Positions 42,871-51,491 of a stretch of DNA of 53,114 bases are shown one piece after another (position 1 is the first letter of the stretch; every line of letters starts with the position of its first letter). Origin of the DNA: Bacteroidales bacterium (GTDB lineage: Bacteria > Bacteroidota > Bacteroidia > Bacteroidales > Marinilabiliaceae); contig JAKSLC010000002.1 in assembly GCA_024401415.1 (NCBI GenBank), forward strand, positions 1 through 53,114, read 5' to 3'. The translations under genes and the position numbers were made by a program. The notes beneath the pieces were generated by a model. That model had not been told where the DNA came from. It worked only from the letters and a program-made list of their open reading frames with translations, and did no database searches.

Positions 42871-43422
42871 TTATGGTAATGCTACTCTATAGTGTGCTCC
42901 TGCTTTGCCTTTTGATATGTTGGTCAACTTGTTTTTGAGTATTCTGCGACGAAGTGGTCCAACATGGTCGATGAATACATGACCCTCAATATGGTCGTAT
43001 TCATGTTGCGTGCAAATAGCATTCACGCCTGAGATTACCTCATCGTGTTGCTCTAGATTCTCATCCAAATATTTTATTCGAATAGTTTTTGGTCGCTTGA
43101 CCTCTTCTGATATTCCAGGTAAGCTCAAACAGCCTTCGCGGAATGTCATCTCCTCTTCGCTTTCTTCTATTATTTCTGCGTTTATGAAGACTTTTTTGAA
43201 GCCAGCACATTCAGGATATGAATCAACCAACTCGTTCGCATCAACTACGAATAGGCGAATATTCAAACCGATTTGTGGCGCAGCAAGACCGCAACCCTCT
43301 GCTTTATACATGGTGTCCCACATATTCTCAATGAGCTCTTTCAGGTTAGGATAAGATGCGTCAATCTCGACTGATGGTTGACGTAGAACTTTATGTCCGT
43401 ATTGATAGATAGGTAGTATCAT
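42871..43422 (-). CDS. def: Peptide deformylase
   Basis: This 183-aa metalloenzyme removes the formyl group from nascent proteins. ATG 43422 (MILPIYQYGH) is preferred over an upstream Met that lies beyond the promoter. The three deformylase motifs are complete: GCGLAAPQIG near residues 45-54, EGCLSLPG with the metal Cys near 107-114, and QHEYDHIEG with the two metal His and the catalytic Glu near 148-156. The length suits a type I enzyme. Confidence 0.97.
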   Translation of the reverse strand: MILPIYQYGHKVLRQPSVEIDASYPNLKELIENMWDTMYKAEGCGLAAPQIGLNIRLFVVDANELVDSYPECAGFKKVFINAEIIEESEEEMTFREGCLSLPGISEEVKRPKTIRIKYLDENLEQHDEVISGVNAICTQHEYDHIEGHVFIDHVGPLRRRILKNKLTNISKGKAGAHYRVALP

Positions 43423-43812
43423 GATAAGTTTTTCAAAAACACGCAAAGTTAGCTAAATTTCCGTTAAGAACAATTTTGTCCCTTCTTAATTTGTCGATTA
43501 TCGATAAGATTAGATAATATGAATAAAACAAAGGGCGAATTGTGTGCGCATGTTTGATTGGGTTGGCGCAAGATGCTGTAATGCCAGGGCGTCGCACTGA
43601 AAATCAAGTTAATGTCAATGAGTTGCGACTATGTCTCGTATGCGAAGTGACTGAAAATTTCAGAATATCGGCATTTTTAATGGGTAAATATTTGGATTTG
43701 GAGTAATAATTCGTTAGGTTTGCAAAATCATATAGGGTAAATGTACGATGGTTTCTAACGAAAGTTATTAAAAACGAAGTGGCAAGTCGAGCACGCAACT
43801 ATAGATTGTAAA
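43423..43812. other. Intergenic region between def and the GT2 gene
   Basis: These 390 bases hold the def promoter on the minus strand (CAAAGTTA, the reverse of TAACTTTG, at 43444-43451, with a partial -33 box at 43471-43474) and the GT2 promoter on the plus strand (43691-43722). A 64-codon minus ORF at 43604-43798 has no recognisable features and crosses the GT2 promoter, so I read it as chance. I see no repeat array or structured RNA. Confidence 0.6.
43691..43722 (+). promoter_or_regulatory. Promoter of the GT2-sigma factor operon
   Basis: TTTG at 43691-43694, a 20-base spacer and TAGGTTTG at 43715-43722 fit the consensus. The start codon of the glycosyltransferase is 90 bases downstream. 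Confidence 0.75.
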
Positions 43813-44979
43813 GTGGAAAGAGAACTGATTTATATTTTACTAGCCCTAGGTTTGGTCGGGTTGTTCCAGTTGTTCTACTGGTCTTTCTTTATGTTTAGAT
43901 TTTCTAAGCGTAAGGAAAAAAATGATAGTCGCCCAAATAAAGCTGACTTCCCCCCTGTGAGCATTGTTGTTTGCGCTAGGAATGAATCAGAAAATCTCAA
44001 GAAGCTAGTGCCTGCCCTCATGGCTCAGCGGTACAAGGATAAGCAGATCGTAATAGTTGATGATGCTTCCACAGACGAAACAGAGCTTACTTTAGCCCAG
44101 CTGCATAGCGAATATCCGTCATTGTATTACACCACCATTCCAAGGGATGGTACATTCGCTCACAGTAAAAAACTTGCAGTTACAGTCGGTATTAAGGCCG
44201 CTAAATACGAGCATATTCTCTTCACTGACGCAGATTGTATGCCGACATCTAGCGAATGGGTCCTGAAAATGATGCAAGCATACACTGAGAAGAATGAAAC
44301 CGAACTCGTTATCGGTTACGGTAGATATGAAAAAAGGTCAGGCTTGCTTAATCTTATTATCCGTTTTGAGACTTTCTTTAATGCAGTCCAGTATATGGGC
44401 TTCGCTAAAGCTATGCGTCCTTTTATGGGTGTAGGTAGAAATATGAGTTATACTAAGTCTCTCTACGAAAAAAGCTCAAAGTTTAGAAAGAATTGGAAGA
44501 TTCAGTCCGGTGACGACGATTTGTTTATCTCTGAAGTCGGTACCAGAAAAAATACCTCTATTTGTTTCGATCCGGATGGTCAGACAGTCAGCGAACCTAA
44601 GCCTACATGGAAAGAGTGGTCCGCCCAAAAGTCTCGCCATGTGACAACGGCACCTTATTACAGATGGAGTGTTAAGTTTATGCTTGTGATGGAATTATTG
44701 ACACGTCAACTACTATTGTGGGGGGCGATGGCAATCTTGATAGTTTATTGGAATATTAACGAGATTTTACCAGTCGCGATTTTGAGACTACTTGGGGTTC
44801 GTTGGATTTTGATGCATGCTGCTTTAGGTGTCGCAGCTACGAGAATGCACTCGAAGGAAAAGAATAGAGGTAGATTGTTATGGCTGTGGTCAATCCCTGC
44901 TGATTTCTTGCTGCCATGGGTGCAGCTGGCAGCATGGATGTCAGGTCGCGCAAGTAAAAGTTCAAATAGATGGAAGTAA
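43813..44979 (+). CDS. Membrane glycosyltransferase family 2
   Basis: This 388-aa GT2 enzyme starts with a GTG codon (43813). The next ATG would cut the first transmembrane helix (residues about 5-27), so GTG is preferred. The catalytic domain (about 46-260) has VSIVVCARNE, the DDAS metal site, FTDADC as the DxD-type motif, SGDDDLF and QKSRH as the acceptor-side motif. Two or three C-terminal helices follow. The layout resembles transferases making polysaccharide or lipid-linked sugars at the inner membrane. Acceptor and donor are unknown. Its TAA overlaps the sigma-factor start (TAATG), which suggests coupling. Confidence 0.88.
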   Translation: MERELIYILLALGLVGLFQLFYWSFFMFRFSKRKEKNDSRPNKADFPPVSIVVCARNESENLKKLVPALMAQRYKDKQIVIVDDASTDETELTLAQLHSEYPSLYYTTIPRDGTFAHSKKLAVTVGIKAAKYEHILFTDADCMPTSSEWVLKMMQAYTEKNETELVIGYGRYEKRSGLLNLIIRFETFFNAVQYMGFAKAMRPFMGVGRNMSYTKSLYEKSSKFRKNWKIQSGDDDLFISEVGTRKNTSICFDPDGQTVSEPKPTWKEWSAQKSRHVTTAPYYRWSVKFMLVMELLTRQLLLWGAMAILIVYWNINEILPVAILRLLGVRWILMHAALGVAATRMHSKEKNRGRLLWLWSIPADFLLPWVQLAAWMSGRASKSSNRWK

Positions 44980-45644
44980 TGGAAGAAATAGTTTTTGCGG
45001 AAGAGTTTCCTTCCACATCCTACTCTGACAAGGCAAAATACGATCTGGAACTTGTCGGTAGAGCTATAGCAGGTGATCAGAAGGCCTATGCCGAGCTATT
45101 GTCACGATATAGAGATTCTATCTACTTTATGTTGTTGAAGATGGTTAACAATAAAAGTGATGCAGAAGACTTGACTATCGAGGCTTTCGGTAAGGCGTTT
45201 AAGAATATCCGCCAGTATTCTCCTAATTACGCGTTCTCTACATGGCTTTTCAAAATCGCATCTAATAATGGTATCGATTTCTTGCGTCGTAAGCGCGGTT
45301 TCATTATCTCTATTGATGGCGATGATCAGAAAGAGGATAGCAAACCTATGACAGTTATTGATGAAGGTCTCGATCCAGCTGAGGCTATGATCAAGTCACA
45401 GATTGCCGACCTCGTTAGAACAGTCGTACAAAAGCTCAAGCCACGATATCGTACTCTCGTCGAGATGCGCTACTTCCAGGAACTGTCTTATGAGGAGATT
45501 GCTACTCAGCTGGATCTCCCTCTTGGTACAGTAAAGGCTCAGTTGTTCCGTTCTCGCGAACTTCTTTATAATATCTTGAAGAATACAGAAACAGCGCAGG
45601 ATCATTATAGACAAGATGATGATATCATGGATGACGATGAGTAA
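44970..45644 (+). CDS. RNA polymerase sigma factor, ECF type
   Basis: This 224-aa sigma-70 family protein has only regions 2 and 4. Region 2 (about residues 30-100) has RYRDSIYFMLLKMVNNKSDAED-type sequence and FSTWLFKIASNNGIDFLRRK. Region 4 (about 150-205) has LVEMRYFQELSYEEIATQL and the helix-turn-helix LPLGTVKAQLFRSRELL. Translation may begin at 44970 or at the internal ATG 44979, which overlaps the preceding TAA as TAATG. No anti-sigma factor follows. The acidic tail DDDIMDDDE is unusual. Confidence 0.92.
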   Translation: MEVMEEIVFAEEFPSTSYSDKAKYDLELVGRAIAGDQKAYAELLSRYRDSIYFMLLKMVNNKSDAEDLTIEAFGKAFKNIRQYSPNYAFSTWLFKIASNNGIDFLRRKRGFIISIDGDDQKEDSKPMTVIDEGLDPAEAMIKSQIADLVRTVVQKLKPRYRTLVEMRYFQELSYEEIATQLDLPLGTVKAQLFRSRELLYNILKNTETAQDHYRQDDDIMDDDE

Positions 45645-45683
45645 CTCGTTATCTGTCAGTGATATAATAGTATTATTATTACC

Positions 45684-45716
45684 GAGACGATGCCGCTTCT
45701 TTTGGGGCATCGTCTC
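45684..45716 (+). other. Strong hairpin between sigma-factor gene and panB
   Basis: GAGACGATGCC at 45684-45694 pairs with GGCATCGTCTC at 45706-45716, 11 perfect pairs with an 11-base loop. There is no T run after it, so it is a weak terminator at best. It may protect a transcript end or separate expression of the two genes. Confidence 0.7.
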
Positions 45717-45755
45717 AGCATATTTCTAAGACAAAACAATAGAGGAGGTTTTTTA

Positions 45756-46580
45756 ATGTCAGCATCTAATGTGACAGTTGCCGCAAAGAAGGTTACTACT
45801 TTCGGCTTAGGACAGATGAAACAAAATGGTGAGAAGATATCTATGCTTACTTCGTACGATTTTACTATGGCTAAAATCGTTGATGAGGCAGGTATCGATG
45901 CAATACTTGTAGGAGACTCAGCTTCTAATGTGATGGCTGGTTTTGATACGACTTTGCCTATTACGCTTGATCAAATGATATATCACGGAGCTTCAGTAGC
46001 AAGAGCAGTTAAACGAGCTCTGGTTGTTGTAGATATGCCTTTCGGTACCTATCAGGGCGATTCTAAGTTGGCTCTCTCTTCTGCTATTCGTATCATGAAG
46101 GAGACCGGCGCAGATGCTCTTAAGTTAGAGGGTGGTGAGGAGATTCTCGAGTCTATACATCGTATCCTCTCCGCTGGTATACCTATCATGGGCCACCTGG
46201 GTCTTACTCCGCAATCTATACACAAGTTCGGTACATACACGGTGCGCGCAAAGGAGGAGGCTGAAGCAGAAAAGTTAGTCCGCGATGCTCACCTTCTTGA
46301 GGAGGCTGGTTGTTTCGCTATAGTACTCGAGAAAATCCCTGCAGTTTTGGCAGAACGCGTAGCAAAGGAGCTGACTATACCAATTATAGGCATCGGCGCT
46401 GGCGTAGCAGTCGATGGTCAGGTACTGGTGGCTCACGATATGCTTGGTATGACCAATGGGTTCTCTCCTAGATTCTTGCGCCGTTATGCGCATCTTTACG
46501 AGGAGATCTCTAGTGCCGTAGGCGAATATGTCAAGGATGTCAAGGCTTCTGAGTTTCCTAATGAAAAAGAGCAATATTAG
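45756..46580 (+). CDS. panB: 3-methyl-2-oxobutanoate hydroxymethyltransferase
   Basis: This 274-aa TIM-barrel enzyme makes ketopantoate from alpha-ketoisovalerate and methylene-THF, the first step of pantothenate and CoA synthesis. Motifs: [40 protein letters not shown] and LKLEGGEE, with the MGHLGLTPQ segment. I place the start at ATG 45756 because GAGGAGG at 45742-45748 is a clear Shine-Dalgarno at good distance, which is rare in this window. A 22-codon extension upstream would run through the hairpin. The rest of the pathway (panC, panD, panE) is not in the window. Confidence 0.96.
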   Translation: MSASNVTVAAKKVTTFGLGQMKQNGEKISMLTSYDFTMAKIVDEAGIDAILVGDSASNVMAGFDTTLPITLDQMIYHGASVARAVKRALVVVDMPFGTYQGDSKLALSSAIRIMKETGADALKLEGGEEILESIHRILSAGIPIMGHLGLTPQSIHKFGTYTVRAKEEAEAEKLVRDAHLLEEAGCFAIVLEKIPAVLAERVAKELTIPIIGIGAGVAVDGQVLVAHDMLGMTNGFSPRFLRRYAHLYEEISSAVGEYVKDVKASEFPNEKEQY

Positions 46581-46598
46581 ACAATATATTATTAAGTT

Positions 46599-47273
46599 AT
46601 GCTAGAAGTATTATACGAAGACAATCATTTGATTGCAGTGAATAAGCATGCTGGTGATATCGTTCAGAGCGATAAAACTGGTGATGCAACACTGGCTGAC
46701 GAAGTTAAAGCATACATTAAGGAAAAGTACAATAAGCCAGGTGAGGTTTTCTTAGGTATTGTACACCGTATCGACCGACCTGTATCGGGTGTCGTGCTTT
46801 TCGCCAGAACCAGTAAGGCGTTGGCACGTCTCAATGAGATGTTTAAGAATCATACTGTTACTAAGATCTACTGGGCAATTTGCCAGGATCGTCCAAGAGA
46901 AGAGAGCGCTGAACTTAGACATTATATGTCAAAAAATGAGGATAAGAATAGGGCTAATGTCTCTATAAATCCTCGTTCAGGTTATAAGGAGGCTGTCCTA
47001 AGCTATACTCTTTTGGCTTCTACACCTAATATAAATTTGCTCGAGGTTTCTCTTCAGACAGGTCGCCATCATCAGATTCGTGCCCAGTTGTCTCGTATCG
47101 GTTGCCCTATCCGTGGCGATCTTAAATACGGCGCAAAGCGAAGCAATGAGGGCGGTGGTATAAATCTCCACTCCCGTAAACTCGTCTTTAAGCATCCTGT
47201 GAAGGACGAGACAGTAACAATTATTGCACCTACTCCAAAGGATAATGTTTGGAGTATTGCCCCAAATGATTGA
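46599..47273 (+). CDS. RluA-family pseudouridine synthase
   Basis: This 224-aa RNA-modifying enzyme has the catalytic Asp in HRIDRPVSGVVLFARTSKAL near residues 57-76 and the family C-terminus with TGRHHQIRAQLSRIGCPI and GDLKYGA. It has no S4 domain, so it is a short form like RluA or TruC. The RNA target (23S rRNA or tRNA) is not deducible. It follows panB by 18 bases and precedes the RNase D-like gene by 9. Confidence 0.93.
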   Translation: MLEVLYEDNHLIAVNKHAGDIVQSDKTGDATLADEVKAYIKEKYNKPGEVFLGIVHRIDRPVSGVVLFARTSKALARLNEMFKNHTVTKIYWAICQDRPREESAELRHYMSKNEDKNRANVSINPRSGYKEAVLSYTLLASTPNINLLEVSLQTGRHHQIRAQLSRIGCPIRGDLKYGAKRSNEGGGINLHSRKLVFKHPVKDETVTIIAPTPKDNVWSIAPND

Positions 47274-47282
47274 TAAAGAGTT

Positions 47283-47948
47283 TTGTTGTCACTAGAAAAA
47301 ATAGAGAAAGAGGACTTGGCTTGTCTGCCTTATGGGTTGTTCCCAGGAACAATCAAGCTGGTGGACAATTCGTATGTCGCTAGAGCAGTATTCAAGGAAA
47401 TCGAATCTACATGCAAAATTGTTGGATTCGATACCGAAACTCGCCCCAATTTTCAGCGTGGTAAGATGCACAGAGTCTCTCTGTTGCAGATATGCGATGG
47501 CGAACGTGCTTGGTTGATTAGGTTGACGGTCGTTGGCTTAATCCCCGAAATACAGCATCTCTTTGCTAATCCAAATATTATCAAAGTTGGCTTGTCCGTA
47601 AGTGATGATATCCGTGCACTCAGGGGTAGAGGCGAACTCGATCCAGTCAATGTAGTCGATGTTCAGGATGTGGCAAAACAGTTGAATATTCCTGATATAT
47701 CTCTCGCTAAATTGGCTGCTCGTACCCTTGGTATACGTATCAGTAAAAGACAACGCGTAACTAACTGGGCGGCATCTTCGCTAACGGTAGCTCAGCAGAA
47801 TTATGCTGCTACAGATGCTTGGGTAACCCTTAGAATATATGAAGAACTGAAAAATGGCGTCGTTATGATTCCTCAGATGGAGGAAATCGTTAGACGTAGA
47901 TTGGATTGTCAAGCCTCACAAATTTTATCCGAAAACGAATCAGAATGA
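47283..47948 (+). CDS. 3'-5' exonuclease domain protein (RNase D-like)
   Basis: This 221-aa DEDD-family exonuclease has GFDTETRP (first Asp and Glu), LSVSDDIRAL (third acidic residue) and YAATDAWVTLRIYEEL (final Tyr and Asp of DEDDy). The frame has no ATG before the active site, and a stop (TAA) lies at 47274-47276. Translation must therefore begin at TTG 47283 or TTG 47286. This gives a normal N-terminus, so I accept a TTG start. Only the exonuclease domain is present, without HRDC domains. Its stop overlaps the next ATG as ATGA. Confidence 0.88.
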   Translation: MLSLEKIEKEDLACLPYGLFPGTIKLVDNSYVARAVFKEIESTCKIVGFDTETRPNFQRGKMHRVSLLQICDGERAWLIRLTVVGLIPEIQHLFANPNIIKVGLSVSDDIRALRGRGELDPVNVVDVQDVAKQLNIPDISLAKLAARTLGIRISKRQRVTNWAASSLTVAQQNYAATDAWVTLRIYEELKNGVVMIPQMEEIVRRRLDCQASQILSENESE

Positions 47949-49126
47949 TACATATTCAGCTTAAGCAGGGAAAAGAGCAGAGCCTGCAGAGATTTCACCC
48001 ATGGATTTTCTCGGGTGCTATACAAAAAATGGATGGTAAGCCTCAAGAGGGCGATGTTGTCGAGGTCACTGATGCTTTGGGTAGCTTCTTGGCTGTCGGT
48101 CACTATCAAATAGGTACTATAGCCGTACGCGTCCTGTCGTTTGAGCCTGTTGCTATCGATCAGGATTTCTATAATCAGAGAATTTCTGAAGCTTTTGAAC
48201 TTAGAAGAAAACTTGGTCTGGTTGGAAATGATCATACCAATGCATATCGTCTTATTCATGGTGAGGGAGATCGTTTGCCTGGTCTGGTTATCGATATGTA
48301 CAACGGAACTGCTGTCGTTCAAATGCACTCTGTCGGTATGTACGTGCAGCGTGCGTTGATTGAGGAGGCCTTGAAGAATGTTCTCGGTGAGAATATCAGG
48401 GCTATATATAATAAGAGTGAGGGTACTCTTCCTTATAAAGCTGGCTTGGAACCTCATAATGCGTATGTATGGGGCTCTGCTCCTCAAGAAATGGTGGCTT
48501 TGGAGAATGGCCTTAAGTTCGCACCAGATTGGGAGCATGGACAAAAGACTGGTTTCTTCGTCGATCAGAGAGAAAATCGTGCACTTATCGAGCGTTATAG
48601 CAAGGATCGTAAGGTGTTGAATATGTTCTGCTATACTGGAGGTTTCTCTATGTATGCTATGCGTGGCGGTGCTAAGTTGGTTCACTCTGTAGATAGTAGT
48701 GAGCGCGCTATCGAACTGACTAGAGATAATATTAAAATCAATTTTGGCGACGATGATAGGCATGATGCTTTTGCCGAGGACGCATTTAAGTTCATGCAGA
48801 ATGCTACAGAGGATTATGATCTTGTGATTTTGGATCCTCCAGCTTTCGCTAAGCATTATAATGTATTGGGCAATGCATTGAAAGGGTATAGAAGATTAAA
48901 TACCAAGGCTCTTGAGATGATTAAGCCTGGCGGTATATTGTTTACTTTCTCATGCTCTCAGGTCGTTACTAAAGAGATTTTCCGTACAATGGTATTCTCT
49001 TCTGCAGCTAAGGCAGGCCGTAAGGTTTCTGTCCTTCATCAGTTGTCACAACCAGCAGACCATCCAGTAGATATTTTCCATCCAGAGGGAGAATATCTCA
49101 AGGGATTGGTTTTGCATGTGCTATAG
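47945..49126 (+). CDS. Class I rRNA methyltransferase with PUA domain (RlmI-like)
   Basis: This 393-aa protein starts at ATG 47945, overlapping the previous stop. An N-terminal PUA domain (about 1-75, LKQGKEQSLQRFHPWIFSGAI) precedes a middle EEHEA-like domain and a Rossmann methyltransferase with VLNMFCYTGGFSMYAMRGGA, DLVILDPPAFAK and FTFSCSQVV motifs. The family methylates 23S rRNA at C1962 (RlmI type); the exact site here is inferred. It is the last gene of panB-rluA-RNase D-rlmI and is followed by a terminator. Confidence 0.92.
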   Translation: MIHIQLKQGKEQSLQRFHPWIFSGAIQKMDGKPQEGDVVEVTDALGSFLAVGHYQIGTIAVRVLSFEPVAIDQDFYNQRISEAFELRRKLGLVGNDHTNAYRLIHGEGDRLPGLVIDMYNGTAVVQMHSVGMYVQRALIEEALKNVLGENIRAIYNKSEGTLPYKAGLEPHNAYVWGSAPQEMVALENGLKFAPDWEHGQKTGFFVDQRENRALIERYSKDRKVLNMFCYTGGFSMYAMRGGAKLVHSVDSSERAIELTRDNIKINFGDDDRHDAFAEDAFKFMQNATEDYDLVILDPPAFAKHYNVLGNALKGYRRLNTKALEMIKPGGILFTFSCSQVVTKEIFRTMVFSSAAKAGRKVSVLHQLSQPADHPVDIFHPEGEYLKGLVLHVL

Positions 49127-49148
49127 AGTTTTTTAATACCGTTTTATT

Positions 49149-49178
49149 AGGGGAGATAGTTTGATTCCCTCATTTTTT
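49149..49178 (+). terminator. Probable intrinsic terminator after the RlmI-like gene
   Basis: A short stem AGGGGA (49149-49154) with TTCCCT (49165-49170), with one G-U pair, is followed by CA and seven T. The stem is weak (6 bp), so termination may be partial. Confidence 0.6.
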
Positions 49179-49202
49179 TGATATACAATACAAAACATCG
49201 AG

Positions 49203-50984
49203 ATGACGTTTGCAGATTTTGAATTTGAATATGAATTGCAGGATAGTTTGGACGCAATGCGTTTCGAAACTCCTACTCCTGTCCAGGAGCAGACTATTCC
49301 TGTGATAATGAATGGAAAGGATATTATCGCCTGTGCTCAGACTGGTACAGGTAAAACAGCTGCATATCTGTTGCCTACTATCAATCGCATAGTGCGCGAA
49401 CCACAGAAAGGTATAGATACAGTAGTGCTCGTGCCTACTCGTGAGTTGGCTCTTCAGATCGATCAGCAGATGGAGGGATTCGGATATTATGTTCAGGTCT
49501 CTTCCGTAGCTGTGTATGGAGGTAATGATAGTAATGAGTGGAATCGCCAAAAGAATGCTATCGTAGAGGGCGCTGATATTCTTATCGCAACTCCTGGTCG
49601 ACTTCTTCAGCATATTAGTATGGGTTATGTCGACTTTAGTAATATTCGTTGCGTAATTCTTGATGAGGCCGATCGTATGCTCGATATGGGCTTCTATGAC
49701 GATATCATGCAGGTGGTTAAGCAGATGCCTGTTGAAGGCCGCCAGACTCTCATGTTCTCTGCTACCATGCCTCCTAAGATTAGAGAGATGGCTAAGGCTA
49801 TCCTCCGTGATCCTCAAGAGGTAAATATCGCTATCAGTAAGCCTGCAGAGGGTGTTAGACAGGGTGCCTATGTAGTATATGATCCTCAAAAGGCAGCTGT
49901 CATTCGACATCTTTTAGAGGGTAGAAAGGATCAGAGTATCATCGTGTTCTCCACTAGAAAGCAGACTGTTAAGGAACTGGCACGAGAGTTAAGACGTTCT
50001 GGATATAATGCCGATGTTATTCACAGCGATCTCGAACAGAAGGAACGTGAAGAGGCTCTGCTTAAGTTCCGTAATCGTCAGACGAATATTCTCGTAGCTA
50101 CAGATATCATTGCAAGGGGCATTGATATAGAGAAAATAGATGTGGTAATCAATTACGAGGTGCCTCACGACGCAGAGGATTATGTTCATCGCGTGGGTCG
50201 TACTGCTAGAGCTCAGACTCAGGGCGAAGCGTATACTCTCATCTCTGAGTCCGATATGTATGCTTTCGGTCAGATAGAGAAGCTGATAGAAATGACAGTA
50301 GAGAAGCTGCCTCTTCCTGCAGAGTTGGGTGAGGGACCTGAGTATGCTCCTAATAAGCGCATCAGTAGAAGCCAATATGGTCGTCGACAGCATAATGCCG
50401 CTAATGCTCAAGATGGTAGAGGTCAGTCTCGTCGTCCGCATAATCATAATCAGAATGGTAATCAGCGTCGCGAACGCCGTCCTCAGTCTTCGCAGCTTCA
50501 GAATAATGCAAATCTTGAAACTGTGACTAATGTTGAGGCTGCTCAGACTCCTGCCTCAGATGTGGCACAGCAGCCTGTTGCTCAGCAGGGTCAGGAAGAA
50601 CGCCGTCGTAATAACAATAATAGGCATCGTCGACCATCTCGTCCTCAAAATGCAACCAAGGAGTTTAATTTCGAGATGCCAAAGGGAATTTCTCAAACAG
50701 ATTCTAATCCTACGGTACAGTTTGCAGATGATCGTCAGTCTCGCCGTCGTAGACCTCAGCCAAGAATGGATAATGCAGATAGACCAACACAGAATAGCAT
50801 AGAGCGTAGACAAAATCCACAAAGGCGAAGGTATAATGACAGTAAACGTAGAGATGATAGACATCGTTTTGAAGGAAAATCTCAGCACAATGCTCAGTCA
50901 TCTCAGCCTGTAGCAGAGCAGAAATCAGGTCTGTTTGGAAAGGTTAAGAACGTTATTAAGAGCTTTTTCGGTAAGAAGGAATAA
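49203..50984 (+). CDS. DEAD-box RNA helicase
   Basis: This 593-aa RNA helicase carries all core motifs in residues about 1-370: the Q motif (FETPTPVQEQTIP), AQTGTGKT (I), PTRELALQ (Ia), TPGRLLQ, DEAD (II), SAT (III), VFSTRKQT, DIIARGIDIEKIDVVI and HRVGRTAR (VI). From about residue 380 the tail is low complexity, rich in Arg, Asn, Gln and His, and ends in a hydrophobic-basic helix (GLFGKVKNVIKSFFGKKE). Such tails bind RNA and drive condensates or ribosome association in Bacteroidetes homologues of RhlE/CsdA. It is a separate unit from the preceding RNA-modification genes. Confidence 0.95.
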   Translation: MTFADFEFEYELQDSLDAMRFETPTPVQEQTIPVIMNGKDIIACAQTGTGKTAAYLLPTINRIVREPQKGIDTVVLVPTRELALQIDQQMEGFGYYVQVSSVAVYGGNDSNEWNRQKNAIVEGADILIATPGRLLQHISMGYVDFSNIRCVILDEADRMLDMGFYDDIMQVVKQMPVEGRQTLMFSATMPPKIREMAKAILRDPQEVNIAISKPAEGVRQGAYVVYDPQKAAVIRHLLEGRKDQSIIVFSTRKQTVKELARELRRSGYNADVIHSDLEQKEREEALLKFRNRQTNILVATDIIARGIDIEKIDVVINYEVPHDAEDYVHRVGRTARAQTQGEAYTLISESDMYAFGQIEKLIEMTVEKLPLPAELGEGPEYAPNKRISRSQYGRRQHNAANAQDGRGQSRRPHNHNQNGNQRRERRPQSSQLQNNANLETVTNVEAAQTPASDVAQQPVAQQGQEERRRNNNNRHRRPSRPQNATKEFNFEMPKGISQTDSNPTVQFADDRQSRRRRPQPRMDNADRPTQNSIERRQNPQRRRYNDSKRRDDRHRFEGKSQHNAQSSQPVAEQKSGLFGKVKNVIKSFFGKKE

Positions 50985-51045
50985 TATTCCATCTATTTGG
51001 CATGAATATTGATGTAAATATAATAGTGTGTTATTGTAAGTTCCC

Positions 51046-51053
51046 TATATTTG
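51046..51053 (+). promoter_or_regulatory. -7 box immediately before the DUF4783 gene
   Basis: TATATTTG is an exact -7 consensus whose end is only 7 bases from the ATG at 51061. If used, the RNA would start at or near the A of ATG and be almost leaderless. No TTTG was found at proper distance. Confidence 0.45.
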
Positions 51054-51060
51054 CATTTGT

Positions 51061-51477
51061 ATGAGGATAGTGACTAAATTCATATTGGCGGTTTCCGTAT
51101 TTCTGTCTGCGGTTCTCTGTGCTCAGGCACAGGAGAATGAGGAATGGAAGTACCAATTGCCCAAGGAGTGTTGGGATGCTATGATAGCTGGAGAACATCA
51201 GATTGTTGCCAAATATTTTGCTCCTAGTGTAGAGCTGACTTTGCCTAGTGGCTCTGGCCTGTATAGTAGTAAGCAGGCTACGGTTATTCTTCGGGATTTC
51301 TTTTCAACTAGCACTGTGTCTCGTGCCGATATCGGTAATGAAAGACAGACTGGTAAGTCAATTATGATGATAGCAACCTTTGAAATCTCTAATCGCCCTT
51401 ATAGAGTGTATATCCTTACTCAACAGGGCCAGAATGGATGCCAGATTCAGAAGTTGCGAATTGAAGAAGATAAATAA
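51061..51477 (+). CDS. Secreted DUF4783 family protein
   Basis: This 138-aa exported protein has a signal peptide (residues 1-22, ending AQA). The mature part (about 115 residues) resembles DUF4783, an NTF2-like fold of Bacteroidetes, with IAGEHQIVAKYFAPSVELTL and LRDFFSTSTV. The function is unknown. The gene is followed after 14 bases by nadC, and this pairing with an NAD gene is frequent in Bacteroidales, though whether it has meaning is unclear. The start is fixed by the signal peptide. Confidence 0.82.
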   Translation: MRIVTKFILAVSVFLSAVLCAQAQENEEWKYQLPKECWDAMIAGEHQIVAKYFAPSVELTLPSGSGLYSSKQATVILRDFFSTSTVSRADIGNERQTGKSIMMIATFEISNRPYRVYILTQQGQNGCQIQKLRIEEDK

Positions 51478-51491
51478 ATACATGTATAGAT

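Noticed and set aside
43604..43798. 64-codon minus-strand ORF between def and the GT2 gene
   Set aside because: It crosses a good plus-strand promoter, has no recognisable motif and no start signal.
45690..45755. Longer start for panB
   Set aside because: It would translate through the 11-bp hairpin. ATG 45756 has a clear GAGGAGG ribosome binding site.
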